Source: Bacillota bacterium (GTDB taxonomy: Bacteria > Bacillota > Clostridia > Christensenellales > SZUA-584). Taken from it: a stretch of DNA of 64,000 bases. The notes below the pieces were generated by a model. The model was not told the origin of the DNA, made no database searches, and saw only the letters and a program-made list of their open reading frames with translations. The position numbers and the translations under genes were made by a program. Location of the stretch: NCBI GenBank assembly GCA_023408075.1, contig JAEYKW010000015.1, forward strand, positions 124,001-188,000, written 5' to 3'. Shown here piece after piece: positions 35,745-44,101 of this stretch; the first letter of the stretch is position 1; the number at the start of each line of letters is the position of its first letter.

Positions 35745-37268
35745 TCAAATCACATCGAGCTCCGAGACCTCTTTTTTATACGCGTGCGGCTCTTCATCCG
35801 CATCGTGCAGCGGGGTCCATACCTGCGCGAAGAACGGATCGACCTTCGCCCGCGCGTAATAGTTCCAGCTCTCGCGTTCGCACACGGGGCACCAGTGCCC
35901 GCCCTCAAGTATCAGCCGCGGGCTCGCGTCAAACGTGTGCCCGAATGCGCAGCGGAATGCGAGCTTGTCTGCCCAGTCCCCCGCCGTCATGCCGTCCGAC
36001 AGGCATTCGCCGCCCCGGAATACCGCCGCCCTTTTCATATCATCAATGGACAGCTCACTCTCCGGCTTCGTTTCGTCATAGCCGTGATCGATACGGACAA
36101 CCGTATCCCAGTCGGCAAAGCGCTCAAATTCGTCGATCGGTGCCACCGCGCTGCATGCGTTTTTGGAGCCCCAGTACGCCGCGATATGGCCTTCTTTGTT
36201 GTTCTCCACGAAACCGACGGTGCCGTGCTCTGCGCGCGCGAGCCGCAGAAAGCGCTTCTTCATCACATTGCCGATCAGCTTCTGCCCACCGGGCAGCTTC
36301 GTCACCACCCTCGCGACAGGTGCCAGTATGCCGAGCATTTTTAGATACTCGTCATAAAAATACTGCATCGAGTCGCATCTGAATTCGAGTATGTCGTTCA
36401 GCTTATCCGAATCGAGATAGTATTGGCCGTGGAAATTGCGCGTTGCGAACCACTTCGCATCGACCACGGCGGACAGATCCTTGATGCCGATGGCTTCAAA
36501 CATATTTTTAAACATGCCATAGGTGTCGGTACGGCAGCTTTCGCCGCCGCCGAGATTGAAGATATGCTGCCAGAAGTTGTCCTTTAACGTGCCCTCAAAA
36601 TTCTTTCGGCAAAGATTCTTGAGCAGCACCGCCGAATCGCGGTCCGACGCGTATTCGAGCACGTTATTGAGGCAGTTGTGGAACATGATCGGGTCTTCAA
36701 TCCCGCACATTTTGGGGCCGATGATGCCCGTTTGCCGCAGACTCACCCAGCGCGTGAGGCCCGACTCGATCACGAGGCGCTCCGCCGCCACCTTTGATAC
36801 TGCGTAATAATCAAAAACGCTCGGCTTGATCGGGTCGCCCACGCGCCCCCAGTGAATCGGCGGCATGCGGTCACCCGTCTCGGCCACGGTGCCGATGTAA
36901 ACGAGCCCTGTCTGTTCCTTTTGGCCAAGCTGTTCAATCGCTTTGATGATGCTGAGCGTGGAGCCGTAATTGATCAGCATCGATTCCTTGGGGTCATAGT
37001 CCGCCTCGGGCGATACGAGCGCGCCGACATGCAGCACAAGGTCCGCATCCCTCACGCATTCCAGAACGTCGTCATAGCTCTTAAGATCCCCCCAGCGTAT
37101 GGTCAGCCCTCCGGCGCTTCGCAGCGGCTCCAGCAGCTTTTTGTTTTTCTCGGAGGGCCGCACAAGCGTCACGATATCCTGAATATCCGAATCCTTGAGC
37201 ATTTCTTTAAGCCCCAAATATCCCATCGCGCCGGTCGCGCCCGTCAAAAATACGCGCTGTTTTTTCAT
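35745..37268 (-). CDS. NAD(P)-dependent epimerase/dehydratase-like reductase with zinc-type C-terminal extension
   Basis: A 507-residue extended short-chain dehydrogenase. The Rossmann motif is FLTGATGAMGYLG (7-19), and the YxxxK pair is in FDYYAVSKVAAERLV. After about residue 350 the chain goes on for some 150 residues beyond a usual epimerase. This part holds a possible metal site: RCAFGHTFD and GGHWCPVCERESWN (Cys/His pairs). It follows the 337-residue reductase by two bases, so they are co-translated. The substrate is unknown; a sugar nucleotide or lipid-like compound is possible. Confidence 0.85.
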   Translation of the reverse strand: MKKQRVFLTGATGAMGYLGLKEMLKDSDIQDIVTLVRPSEKNKKLLEPLRSAGGLTIRWGDLKSYDDVLECVRDADLVLHVGALVSPEADYDPKESMLINYGSTLSIIKAIEQLGQKEQTGLVYIGTVAETGDRMPPIHWGRVGDPIKPSVFDYYAVSKVAAERLVIESGLTRWVSLRQTGIIGPKMCGIEDPIMFHNCLNNVLEYASDRDSAVLLKNLCRKNFEGTLKDNFWQHIFNLGGGESCRTDTYGMFKNMFEAIGIKDLSAVVDAKWFATRNFHGQYYLDSDKLNDILEFRCDSMQYFYDEYLKMLGILAPVARVVTKLPGGQKLIGNVMKKRFLRLARAEHGTVGFVENNKEGHIAAYWGSKNACSAVAPIDEFERFADWDTVVRIDHGYDETKPESELSIDDMKRAAVFRGGECLSDGMTAGDWADKLAFRCAFGHTFDASPRLILEGGHWCPVCERESWNYYARAKVDPFFAQVWTPLHDADEEPHAYKKEVSELDVI

Positions 37269-37270
37269 GC

Positions 37271-38284
37271 TTATTCTCCCTTCATCTCAATGGCCTCTTG
37301 CTTGCCGCTGAGTACATCGAGGCACAGCCTGACCGAATCGCCGATGGCTGTATCGATATCGTCCGGTTCCACGCCGAGCGGCCCGCACCCGAGCGATTTG
37401 TCAATGAATTGGTATGCGCTTTGCAGCTCGGGAAATTTCTTAAGATCGAGGCCGCCCTCGTGCCCCGCCGCTTCCTGCTGTTTTTTAATTTTGCGCACGC
37501 CGAGCGCAAACATCCAGTTCGGAATCGTGATGATTTTTTTATCGGGGCAGCCCATATATTTGTGGAAGATTTTAAGCATCTCCCGCCACGTCATGTTGTC
37601 CCAGCCTATCGGATAGCAGGTGCCGCCCGTATTGCGTTCAAGCGCGCCCGCCATCGCCTGCCCCACCTGTCCGACCGTCACCATCGCGGTGCCGCCCTTG
37701 GGATACAACGTGGCCGGTTTCATGCCGCGAATCATCTCCACGAGAAACACCCAGACGGGCTTGCGGCCGGGCTGCGTGCCGAAAATGTATGGCAGCTCCA
37801 AAATGGCGACATCAAAATTTTCGTCCGCGAACGCCAGTGCCATGCTCTCCTGATCGCGCCGACTGCGGATATACGGATGCCATTCGGACAGCTGTTTTTG
37901 GGGCCAGATTTTATCGAAATATGAAAAGTACGAACCGCAGATCACGGTATGCCTGACGCCGCATTCCCTGGCAATGCGCAGCATACGTTCCAGCGGTGTG
38001 ATGTTGAACTTTTTGAACAGCTCATATATGGGCGGCGGCCCCTCCACGCGCTCATCGATGCCCGCCGCAAACACGAAGCCCTCGCACCCTGCAAAGCGCT
38101 TTTTTAAATCCTCGTCCGTCATGTCCATATAGCTGCCGAATTCAAGCTTCATTTCGGGCGGCAACGGCGCGCCCGCCGGAACAGGCGGCAGCGCAATGGA
38201 TGTCACCTCGTGCCCGCGCCGAATCAGTTCTTTTGCAGCTTCGCTCCCCAGAAGGCCGGTTCCGCCAACCATGAATATCTTCAT
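37271..38284 (-). CDS. NAD(P)-dependent epimerase/reductase-like protein
   Basis: The 337-residue protein has the Rossmann motif MVGGTGLLGSEAA (5-17) and an atypical SDR core: no clear YxxxK, but HTVICGSYFSYFD and LPYIFGTQPGR segments in their expected places. AGAGGTAAGAATC precedes the ATG. Together with its downstream neighbour (2 bp gap) it forms a two-gene unit of related reductases. With the catalytic Tyr/Lys not obvious, it might be a sensor or a binding protein rather than an enzyme. No regulator is adjacent. Confidence 0.82.
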   Translation of the reverse strand: MKIFMVGGTGLLGSEAAKELIRRGHEVTSIALPPVPAGAPLPPEMKLEFGSYMDMTDEDLKKRFAGCEGFVFAAGIDERVEGPPPIYELFKKFNITPLERMLRIARECGVRHTVICGSYFSYFDKIWPQKQLSEWHPYIRSRRDQESMALAFADENFDVAILELPYIFGTQPGRKPVWVFLVEMIRGMKPATLYPKGGTAMVTVGQVGQAMAGALERNTGGTCYPIGWDNMTWREMLKIFHKYMGCPDKKIITIPNWMFALGVRKIKKQQEAAGHEGGLDLKKFPELQSAYQFIDKSLGCGPLGVEPDDIDTAIGDSVRLCLDVLSGKQEAIEMKGE

Positions 38285-38467
38285 GATTCTTACCTCTCTT
38301 AATTTTGATGTCTTGAATAACTATCTATAATGACATCCGGCACTTTTGGAGCTATCTGTATTTTATCATATCTTGGTTTGATATGATGCAGTTTTCTGGA
38401 AATTATATCAAGTTTTTTGAAACCATCTTGTTTATAAACGGTTTATACAAAATCGAAAGAGCAAAGA

Positions 38468-39001
38468 TCACGCCCCGGTATCCGGATACTCGATCCATTC
38501 CTTGATCTCGGGCACAACATCCTTGCAATACTCGCATTCCTGCTGCCAGCTGTGGCAGCACCCGCTCTGGCTCGAATACGCTTCGTAATAGCCCGACCCG
38601 CCGCAAAGGCTGCAATCGGGCCGGGTAAATGTCCTGCGAAAAACCGCGCCGCAGCGGGTACAGGGAAAATATCCTCCGGTGCTATTCTGCTCAGGCGCGT
38701 ATCCGTTTTCATCGCGGAAATCGTGAAACTCCTTGCCGCACCGCGTGCAGCGGCAATCCTTTATATCGTGAGACACAATACCGCAGCGTATGCACGTGCA
38801 GCCGTTCCAATCGTGCCCGTCAGGGCGAATTCTCCTGCAGCGTCTGCACAGGCAGCCATCCCAAGTGTGCTCTTCATCGCGCGTTGCCCCGCAGCGGCGG
38901 CATTTGCAGCCGTCCCAGTCGTGTTCTTCGTCCCGCAGTTTTCCGCAGCGGCGGCATACGCAGCCGTCCCACTTGTGACCGAACAGGCATTTTATCATCA
39001 T
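38468..39001 (-). CDS. Cysteine-rich repeat protein with multiple zinc-knuckle-like CxxC units
   Basis: A 177-residue cytoplasmic protein built of short repeats of about 19-20 residues with the pattern H-x-W-(D/N)-G-C-x-C-x-R-C (HKWDGCVCRRCG, HDWDGCKCRRCG, HTWDGCLCRRCR, HDWNGCTCIRCG), then two further paired-cysteine segments (CRCTRCG, CTRCGAVF) and C-terminal CSLCGGSGYYEA and CEYCKD. ATG at 39001 with AGAGGGGG upstream is preferred over an in-frame TTG. Each unit could bind zinc. Similar proteins are common in Clostridia without a known role. It stands alone between other minus-strand genes. Confidence 0.8.
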   Translation of the reverse strand: MMIKCLFGHKWDGCVCRRCGKLRDEEHDWDGCKCRRCGATRDEEHTWDGCLCRRCRRIRPDGHDWNGCTCIRCGIVSHDIKDCRCTRCGKEFHDFRDENGYAPEQNSTGGYFPCTRCGAVFRRTFTRPDCSLCGGSGYYEAYSSQSGCCHSWQQECEYCKDVVPEIKEWIEYPDTGA

Positions 39002-39209
39002 CGCGCCCCCTCTTCTCAAAACAGCCGCTTTCAGCGGTCAAAGCTTTTCTGTCTTCCTGAGCTGCTGAATCAAATGCTCTGTGCGGTGATAAGGCAGTTC
39101 CATCTGATTGCGTTATAAACCGGTTGGTGCTGCGCCTCTAAGCTTCCACGCCGCACAATGCAATATATGATTATGCGCGCATCAATAGGCCGCAGAATAT
39201 CTTTTGCCA

Positions 39210-40160
39210 TCAGTCTGTTTGCTGATAATACTGCAAGATGGCGTCTCTTAAATCCCTGATAAACACGGTATCTTTCTTCGACTGTATCCCGTACAGCCTG
39301 TAAAGCATTTCATCCCCCTCTTCGTCAACATTGATGCCGATCTCTTTGAGCTCGCTCAAATAAGCGTCTATATGCGATGCATCCTCGAGCGCATAGTCCG
39401 GTCGGCTCAGCGCCTCCAGCGGCCTGATATACTTATCGATCATATTCTTATTGAGGACCTCGAGCGAGTGCGTCATCCATTCAAAATAAGGCAGCACGCA
39501 TTTCATATAGAGATAATAAAACGACTTATCCGCATCGGCCATCCCTTCGAGTGCCTGCAGAAAAGCCCGGGACAGCTCTCTTGGATCGTATGTCCGTTTG
39601 AGATAATACGCAATTTTATCAAGCTGCGCGTCTTCAATAACCTCCTTCTCGGGATTCGCCGCAATGGCTTTGACGAGCAGCGACAAATCAATAAGCTTCG
39701 CGCCTTCCGCCAAACGGTCAATCACCTTGCTGACCTTTGCCACCGTCGGCCTGCCCGCAAGCTCTCTTTCTATACTTTTTCCCCTTGCCAAAGCCATAAT
39801 GGGCGTTTCCGCCGCAATTTCGCTCTGCTCCAAAACCTTAACGGCAGTACCCGAGATTGAAAGCATGAACATGAAGGTCCCTTTGCCCGCAATCTGGTCA
39901 AAGTCACATTTCACGCCGATGGCCGCATTGCAGTCCTTTTTTTGCAGCTCCTTTTCAAAATCACCCAGCGCCGCCTCATAGAGCTCTGCGAGCCTGTCTT
40001 CCAGCTTCTGTGAGCGCCCGCCAAAAATGTCCGTGAACCCGGCAAAAAATTCGGAGAAAAAACCGACACCCACAACCACGCGCGCCGAAACAACGCCTTT
40101 CTGTTCAAGAATCACGCAATTCTTAATGGTGTCCGTCGTGCTGAGCATATTGCTATTCAT
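39210..40160 (-). CDS. UPF0145 (YbjQ-like) domain protein with helical extension
   Basis: In this 316-residue protein the first 120 residues match the UPF0145/YbjQ pattern: VVVGVGFFSEFFAGFTDIFGG, then helix LYEAALGDFEKEL, then a NAAIGVKCDFDQIAGKGTFMF strand and GTAVKV. Residues 120-316 are helical, with no domain I know. ATG at 40160 with AAGGAG is chosen over an upstream in-frame GTG. YbjQ forms pentamers and was once proposed to bind metals; the role is not settled. The extension is unusual for the family. Confidence 0.75.
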   Translation of the reverse strand: MNSNMLSTTDTIKNCVILEQKGVVSARVVVGVGFFSEFFAGFTDIFGGRSQKLEDRLAELYEAALGDFEKELQKKDCNAAIGVKCDFDQIAGKGTFMFMLSISGTAVKVLEQSEIAAETPIMALARGKSIERELAGRPTVAKVSKVIDRLAEGAKLIDLSLLVKAIAANPEKEVIEDAQLDKIAYYLKRTYDPRELSRAFLQALEGMADADKSFYYLYMKCVLPYFEWMTHSLEVLNKNMIDKYIRPLEALSRPDYALEDASHIDAYLSELKEIGINVDEEGDEMLYRLYGIQSKKDTVFIRDLRDAILQYYQQTD

Positions 40161-40204
40161 AGCCACTCCTTATCAGTTTGATATCGCGGTAAAAAAGCTC
40201 CGTT

Positions 40205-40232
40205 AAAAAAGGGCGAATCCGTTTCGCCCTTT
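40205..40232 (-). terminator. Terminator stem with T-run, distal copy
   Basis: GGGCGAA (40211-40217) and TTCGCCC (40223-40229) form a stem; read on the minus strand six T residues follow (40205-40210). It lies on the far side of a repeat from the chemoreceptor gene whose transcript it should end. Confidence 0.8.
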
Positions 40233-40435
40233 CAGAGTGTCAAAAAACTTCTTACCATGGCCCACTCTGATGAGGGGGCTGTCACCGACAGGTGACTGGG
40301 GGAGAGAAATTGGCTTGAAACCGGTCACTCCCTCCGGCACTTCGTGCTGCCTCCCCGTCCATTCCTTTGGTATAGTCCTAACCACCCCCACAGGGGCGGA
40401 CTGGACGGCTTACAGGGCTTATCGACAGCCTATAT
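40233..40435. repeat. Repeat element between two copies of the same terminator stem
   Basis: About 200 bp holding the palindrome family around GGGCTGTCACCGACAGGTGA, also seen at 16.43-16.48 and 16.87-16.98 kb, followed by CTCCCTCCGGCACTTCGTGC. On each side sits a hairpin with identical arms (GGGCGAA and TTCGCCC) but different loops (TCCGT and GCTGA). Confidence 0.75.
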
Positions 40436-40454
40436 GGGCGAAGCTGATTCGCCC
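40436..40454 (-). terminator. Gene-proximal copy of the terminator stem, without T-run
   Basis: GGGCGAA and TTCGCCC again form a 7 bp stem, here 22 bp after the chemoreceptor stop on the minus strand. It lacks a T-run and so should terminate poorly alone. Confidence 0.6.
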
Positions 40455-40475
40455 TTTCGTATGCCCATAATCCGA

Positions 40476-42392
40476 TTATACAATGCTGTTATAGATATTG
40501 AGATTCTGCTGGTTGACCTCGAACGTGCCGGTATCCACGTACTTTTTCACGGGCCTGCCCTTAAAGCTGGTCTCAAGGAAATCAATCGCCATGCTGCCCC
40601 ACGAATAAGCGCGCTGTCCGATGGCATACTGGATAAGCCCTTCGTTCATCGCCTGCTGTATTTCCTTTGTGAAATCGACGATGATGACCTGAATCTTGGG
40701 GTGGTATTTCTTCATATACTTCGCAAAAGCCACGCCCCACTCGCAATTCGTCAGGAAAATAAAACGCGCATTCGGGTGATTCCTCAGTATCTTATCGAAC
40801 GCCTCTTTTTCGTCCCCGACGGGCTTTCCGTTGACCGGCACCTCATGAATATCGATCTTGGAGTTCTTTTTTATCTCCTGAACGAACCCGACCTTACGGT
40901 CTTCGATAGCTGAGATGAACATATCGGCCCAGGTGTTCACAATCACTTCACCCTGAATGCCCATCACACCCATCACCGCCTTGGCCGCCGCCGCACCCGC
41001 CGCTTTGCCGTCCGTCTGTATCAGCGAGATGTAATCCACATGGTCGAGCTTGGAATTGATAAACACGATTTTTATACCGAGCCCGTTCATCTGCCTTAAC
41101 TTCTGTGCAATGAGATCATGGTCAACCGGCCCGATGACCACGCCGTCGCATTTGTTCTCGATGATTTCATCGAGCATACCGGCCATTTCCTTGACCCGCT
41201 CCATGCCGCCTTTTTGGGGCCTGTAGAAAGTGATATCGTAATTATAAATCGCCGCGGCTTTTATGGCTTCCTTCACCGTGGGATCCCAGAACGAATTATC
41301 CGTATCAAACATGATGGCAATTTTCTTTTTGACGGCCGTCTTTTTCTCAACCTTAATCAGCGAGCTGTTTTTCTTTATCGCGGACACATCGCTTTCCAGA
41401 TCGTCCTGAAGCTTGCCGAGCAGCGATATCGAGCTGTTCTGGTTATAGGTCAGGCTCGAGATCTCATTCGCCGTTGCGGATATCTCTCTGACCGATGAGA
41501 ATATGTTCGAAATCGAGTTGGACAGTACACCCTCGTCCTCTTTCATATCCTCGATATCTGCGGTGAAGCTTGACTGCTCGTTGATATATGTTTTAATAAA
41601 AGTGCTGTTTTTCTCGTAAGCGCTGCTGACTCCGTTCACCGTGTCTCTTTGCACCGCAAAAATCGCCTGCGACTGCTGCGCGGCTCTCTCCAGCAGGCCG
41701 ATTTCTTCAGTCACGCTTTTTATGGTATCGTTAATGCTTCCGCTAGCATCCGAGCTTTCTCTTGAGAGGCGCTGAATTTCTTCCGCAACCACCGAAAAGC
41801 CCTTGCCGACGACTCCGGCCCGCACAGCCTCCACTTTGGCATTGAGCCCGAGAAGGTTCGTCTCGCTCGAAATTCTGTTGATGAGCTTTGTGATGTTGCC
41901 TATCTTTTTGGTCTTCTCTATCAAACCGCTGATCAGATCGAAAATCCGCTGAACAGCTTCGTCGTTCTTTGCCTGATTGGCCACAAGCTGTGCAATGGAT
42001 TCGTGCACGCCCTGATTGTTTTTTTCCATGTCATAGGCGAGCGAAATGATATCGCGTGACTTTTTATAGATGTTGTTGATTTTCTCTGTGAATACTTCCA
42101 AAAGGCCGACGCTTTTCTCAATGTCCACGGTTTGCTGGCCGACCCCTTTTTTCAAAAAGACAGCCACCTGTTCAATCTGAGAGGACTCGCGGATAAAATC
42201 CTGCATCACATTATCAAGCTGCTCCGAGATATGCGTAATATTGTCAAAATGCAGGTAAAACCTTGCGAAGTAATCTTGAAGCTGTTTGTAGATGACTGCA
42301 TTGATTGATTGGCTGTCTGCACCTTCGCCGATTTCGTTATCCAATTCCCAATTCTTAATACTGGCCAGAAACTCCGCTGTTTCATTGATCAT
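40476..42392 (-). CDS. Soluble methyl-accepting chemotaxis-like protein fused to a sugar-binding-protein domain
   Basis: A 638-residue protein without signal peptide or membrane helix. Residues 1-345 are helical and include a chemoreceptor signalling hairpin (NLLGLNAKVEAVRAG at 179-193 and GKGFSVVAEEIQRLSRESSD at 196-215). Residues 356-635 are a type-I binding-protein fold of the RbsB kind (KKIAIMFDTDNSFWD, DGVVIGPVDHD, ARFIFLTNCEWG). Normally that fold is outside the cell; here it must be cytoplasmic and C-terminal to the signalling part. AAAGGAG precedes the ATG. It probably senses an internal sugar or nucleoside and signals to CheA/CheW or to another partner. Confidence 0.88.
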   Translation of the reverse strand: MINETAEFLASIKNWELDNEIGEGADSQSINAVIYKQLQDYFARFYLHFDNITHISEQLDNVMQDFIRESSQIEQVAVFLKKGVGQQTVDIEKSVGLLEVFTEKINNIYKKSRDIISLAYDMEKNNQGVHESIAQLVANQAKNDEAVQRIFDLISGLIEKTKKIGNITKLINRISSETNLLGLNAKVEAVRAGVVGKGFSVVAEEIQRLSRESSDASGSINDTIKSVTEEIGLLERAAQQSQAIFAVQRDTVNGVSSAYEKNSTFIKTYINEQSSFTADIEDMKEDEGVLSNSISNIFSSVREISATANEISSLTYNQNSSISLLGKLQDDLESDVSAIKKNSSLIKVEKKTAVKKKIAIMFDTDNSFWDPTVKEAIKAAAIYNYDITFYRPQKGGMERVKEMAGMLDEIIENKCDGVVIGPVDHDLIAQKLRQMNGLGIKIVFINSKLDHVDYISLIQTDGKAAGAAAAKAVMGVMGIQGEVIVNTWADMFISAIEDRKVGFVQEIKKNSKIDIHEVPVNGKPVGDEKEAFDKILRNHPNARFIFLTNCEWGVAFAKYMKKYHPKIQVIIVDFTKEIQQAMNEGLIQYAIGQRAYSWGSMAIDFLETSFKGRPVKKYVDTGTFEVNQQNLNIYNSIV

Positions 42393-42500
42393 TTCTTACA
42401 TCTCCTTTATATCACGTAGTGCTTTTCCAGGATGCGCGATTTGATTGGCTTTTTTGTTAATTATTTATAAACCGCTTAACAATTATTAAACACCGATATA

Positions 42501-42561
42501 TGTAAGGTTAGCTTGACATTTTGCGCAATTTCGTTATAATTTATGTCAGGTTAACCTTACA
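42501..42561 (+). promoter_or_regulatory. Promoter flanked by twin operators for the HTH/ABC operon
   Basis: TTGACA (42513-42518), 16 bp spacer and TATAAT (42535-42540) form a near-perfect promoter. Two related 18 bp sites frame it: TGTAAGGTTAGCTTGACA (42501-42518, overlapping the -35 box) and TGTCAGGTTAACCTTACA (42544-42561, at the start point). Their outer 10 bp (TGTAAGGTTA and TAACCTTACA) are exact inverted repeats. The HTH protein encoded next is the likely binder. Confidence 0.8.
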
Positions 42562-42589
42562 TCAAAGAAAAATTGAGAGGTGATGTCTG

Positions 42590-42796
42590 TTGCAAAACCG
42601 TGTAAGGGCTTTGCGGGAGCAGCGCGGGCTCACGCAGGCTCAGCTCGGCGAACTCACGGGCGTATCGCGCCAGGCTATCAACGCCATCGAAACGGGCAAA
42701 TATGATCCGTCCATATGGCTCGCCCATGCGCTGTCCAAGGTATTCAAATGCCATATCGAGGACATATTCTTATTCGAAGAAGGTGCCGGAAAATGA
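42590..42796 (+). CDS. Small XRE-family helix-turn-helix regulator
   Basis: The 68-residue protein is almost only a Cro/C1-type HTH: VRALREQRGLTQAQLGELTG, then VSRQAINAIETGKYDPS as recognition part, and a FKCHIEDIFLFEE tail. It starts with TTG at 42590; GAGAGGTGA lies upstream and no in-frame ATG is available. It overlaps the membrane-protein gene by 4 bp (ATGA) and is the first gene of an operon continuing with an ABC-2 exporter. It probably controls its own promoter through the twin operators upstream. Confidence 0.92.
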   Translation: MQNRVRALREQRGLTQAQLGELTGVSRQAINAIETGKYDPSIWLAHALSKVFKCHIEDIFLFEEGAGK

Positions 42797-43200
42797 AAAC
42801 AAAAAACAAGCTGCGCAAGGTTTATATGGCGTATTTGATCATACTCGGAGAAGTCTTCTGTGCCGCGTTTATTTTAAGCTCCGGCTATATTGCGCAGGAA
42901 CCCCTGAAAACCTTCATTACGGTCGCCGGGTTTGCGGGCGCTGTGATCGTCCCGCTTTTCCTGTTCTTCTTTTACAGGTGGATCCGCAGGGACAACGCAG
43001 AAGCGAGCGACGAGCTCGAGCAGCTGGTGGTCACCAAAGCGTTTGCGTTAACGGGGCTTATTTCGCTCTCTTTGCTGCCGTTCCTGCTGCTGCTGAGCGC
43101 GATATTTCCTCAGGCGGCGGGCTATATCGTTTTGGGATACGCCATCATCGTCGGCGGAACATACAAAATCGGCACAGTTCTTATTTACAAAAAGTATTAG
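42793..43200 (+). CDS. Small membrane protein of the HTH/ABC operon
   Basis: A 135-residue protein with four hydrophobic segments (about 13-30, 40-62, 80-100 and 110-130) and a short, charged cytoplasmic loop RWIRRDNAEASDELEQL. It resembles the small membrane proteins that often follow YozG-like HTH genes in Firmicutes; I do not assign a named family. It overlaps the HTH gene by 4 bp and precedes the ATPase gene by 12 bp. It might sense envelope stress for the regulator or form part of the transporter; neither is shown. Confidence 0.78.
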   Translation: MKTKNKLRKVYMAYLIILGEVFCAAFILSSGYIAQEPLKTFITVAGFAGAVIVPLFLFFFYRWIRRDNAEASDELEQLVVTKAFALTGLISLSLLPFLLLLSAIFPQAAGYIVLGYAIIVGGTYKIGTVLIYKKY

Positions 43201-43212
43201 GAGGTGGCTGCC

Positions 43213-44088
43213 ATGCCGACTGTCATTGAAACGACAAATTTAACAAAAAGCTACGGCAAGCACAGAGGGATCATCGACGTGAATATATCGGTGAACGAAG
43301 GTGAGATTTACGGCTTCATCGGCCCCAACGGCGCGGGCAAATCCACGATGATCAAAACGCTGCTCAACTTCCTGTTTCCCACGGACGGCAGCGCAAGGCT
43401 GCTCGGGTTCGATTCCGTCACCGGCTCGCGCGATATCAAAAAGCAAACGGCTTATGTGCCGAGCGATATCAACTATTACGAAGAATTGACGGTGAGAGAT
43501 CTGCTCACCTACTCGGACAGTTTTTATCCAAGCACGGACAGCGCCTATACGCAAATCCTCATCGAGAGGTTTGAGCTCGAAACGGAAAAGAAAATCGGCG
43601 AGCTTTCAATGGGCAACAAAAAGAAGGTGGCGCTTGTTGCCGCGCTCTCATGCCGCCCGAAGCTCATGATACTCGACGAGCCGACCAACGGGCTCGACCC
43701 GCTGATTCGCCAGAAGCTGTTTGAGGCGCTGCATGAGCAGCGGCAGGCCGGATGCACCGTCTTTCTCTCAAGCCACAATTTAGACGAGGTGCAGAGCCTG
43801 TGCAGCCGTGTGGCGATTATACGCGAAGGCCGCATTGCGGACATCAAGGAGCTTGGCGTGCTCTCGGCGGAAAAAGCCAAAAGAGTCACCGTCGCGGGAG
43901 AAAGCCTGCCGGACAGCATCGAGAATGCCGCGGTGAAAATCGTCTCGCAGGATACGGGCAAAATCGTATTCACGTATCATTCGCAGGATATGGACGCGCT
44001 GCTGCAGCTGCTCCAAGCCATGAACGCACGGGATTTTCTCGTGGAGGATGTCAAGCTCAGCGACATCTTCCTGTCGTACTACAAATAA
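43213..44088 (+). CDS. ABC transporter ATP-binding protein (ABC-2 exporter type)
   Basis: A 291-residue ATPase of the BcrA/EcsA group. Walker A is GPNGAGKST (about 37-45), the signature is a variant (ELSMGNKKKVALVAAL), Walker B is LMILDEPTNGLD and the switch His is in FLSSHNLDE. ATG at 43213 with AGGAGGTGG upstream is preferred over an in-frame GTG inside that ribosome site. It works with the membrane protein encoded 13 bp downstream. Such pairs export peptides, antibiotics or lipids; the LSMGN signature is common in this subgroup and not a sign of inactivity. Confidence 0.93.
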   Translation: MPTVIETTNLTKSYGKHRGIIDVNISVNEGEIYGFIGPNGAGKSTMIKTLLNFLFPTDGSARLLGFDSVTGSRDIKKQTAYVPSDINYYEELTVRDLLTYSDSFYPSTDSAYTQILIERFELETEKKIGELSMGNKKKVALVAALSCRPKLMILDEPTNGLDPLIRQKLFEALHEQRQAGCTVFLSSHNLDEVQSLCSRVAIIREGRIADIKELGVLSAEKAKRVTVAGESLPDSIENAAVKIVSQDTGKIVFTYHSQDMDALLQLLQAMNARDFLVEDVKLSDIFLSYYK

Positions 44089-44101
44089 GGAGGCTTACGC
44101 G

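Noticed and set aside
35593..36344. Plus-strand frames near the end of the reductase gene
   Set aside because: One runs through a terminator hairpin; the others lie opposite a confirmed reductase gene.
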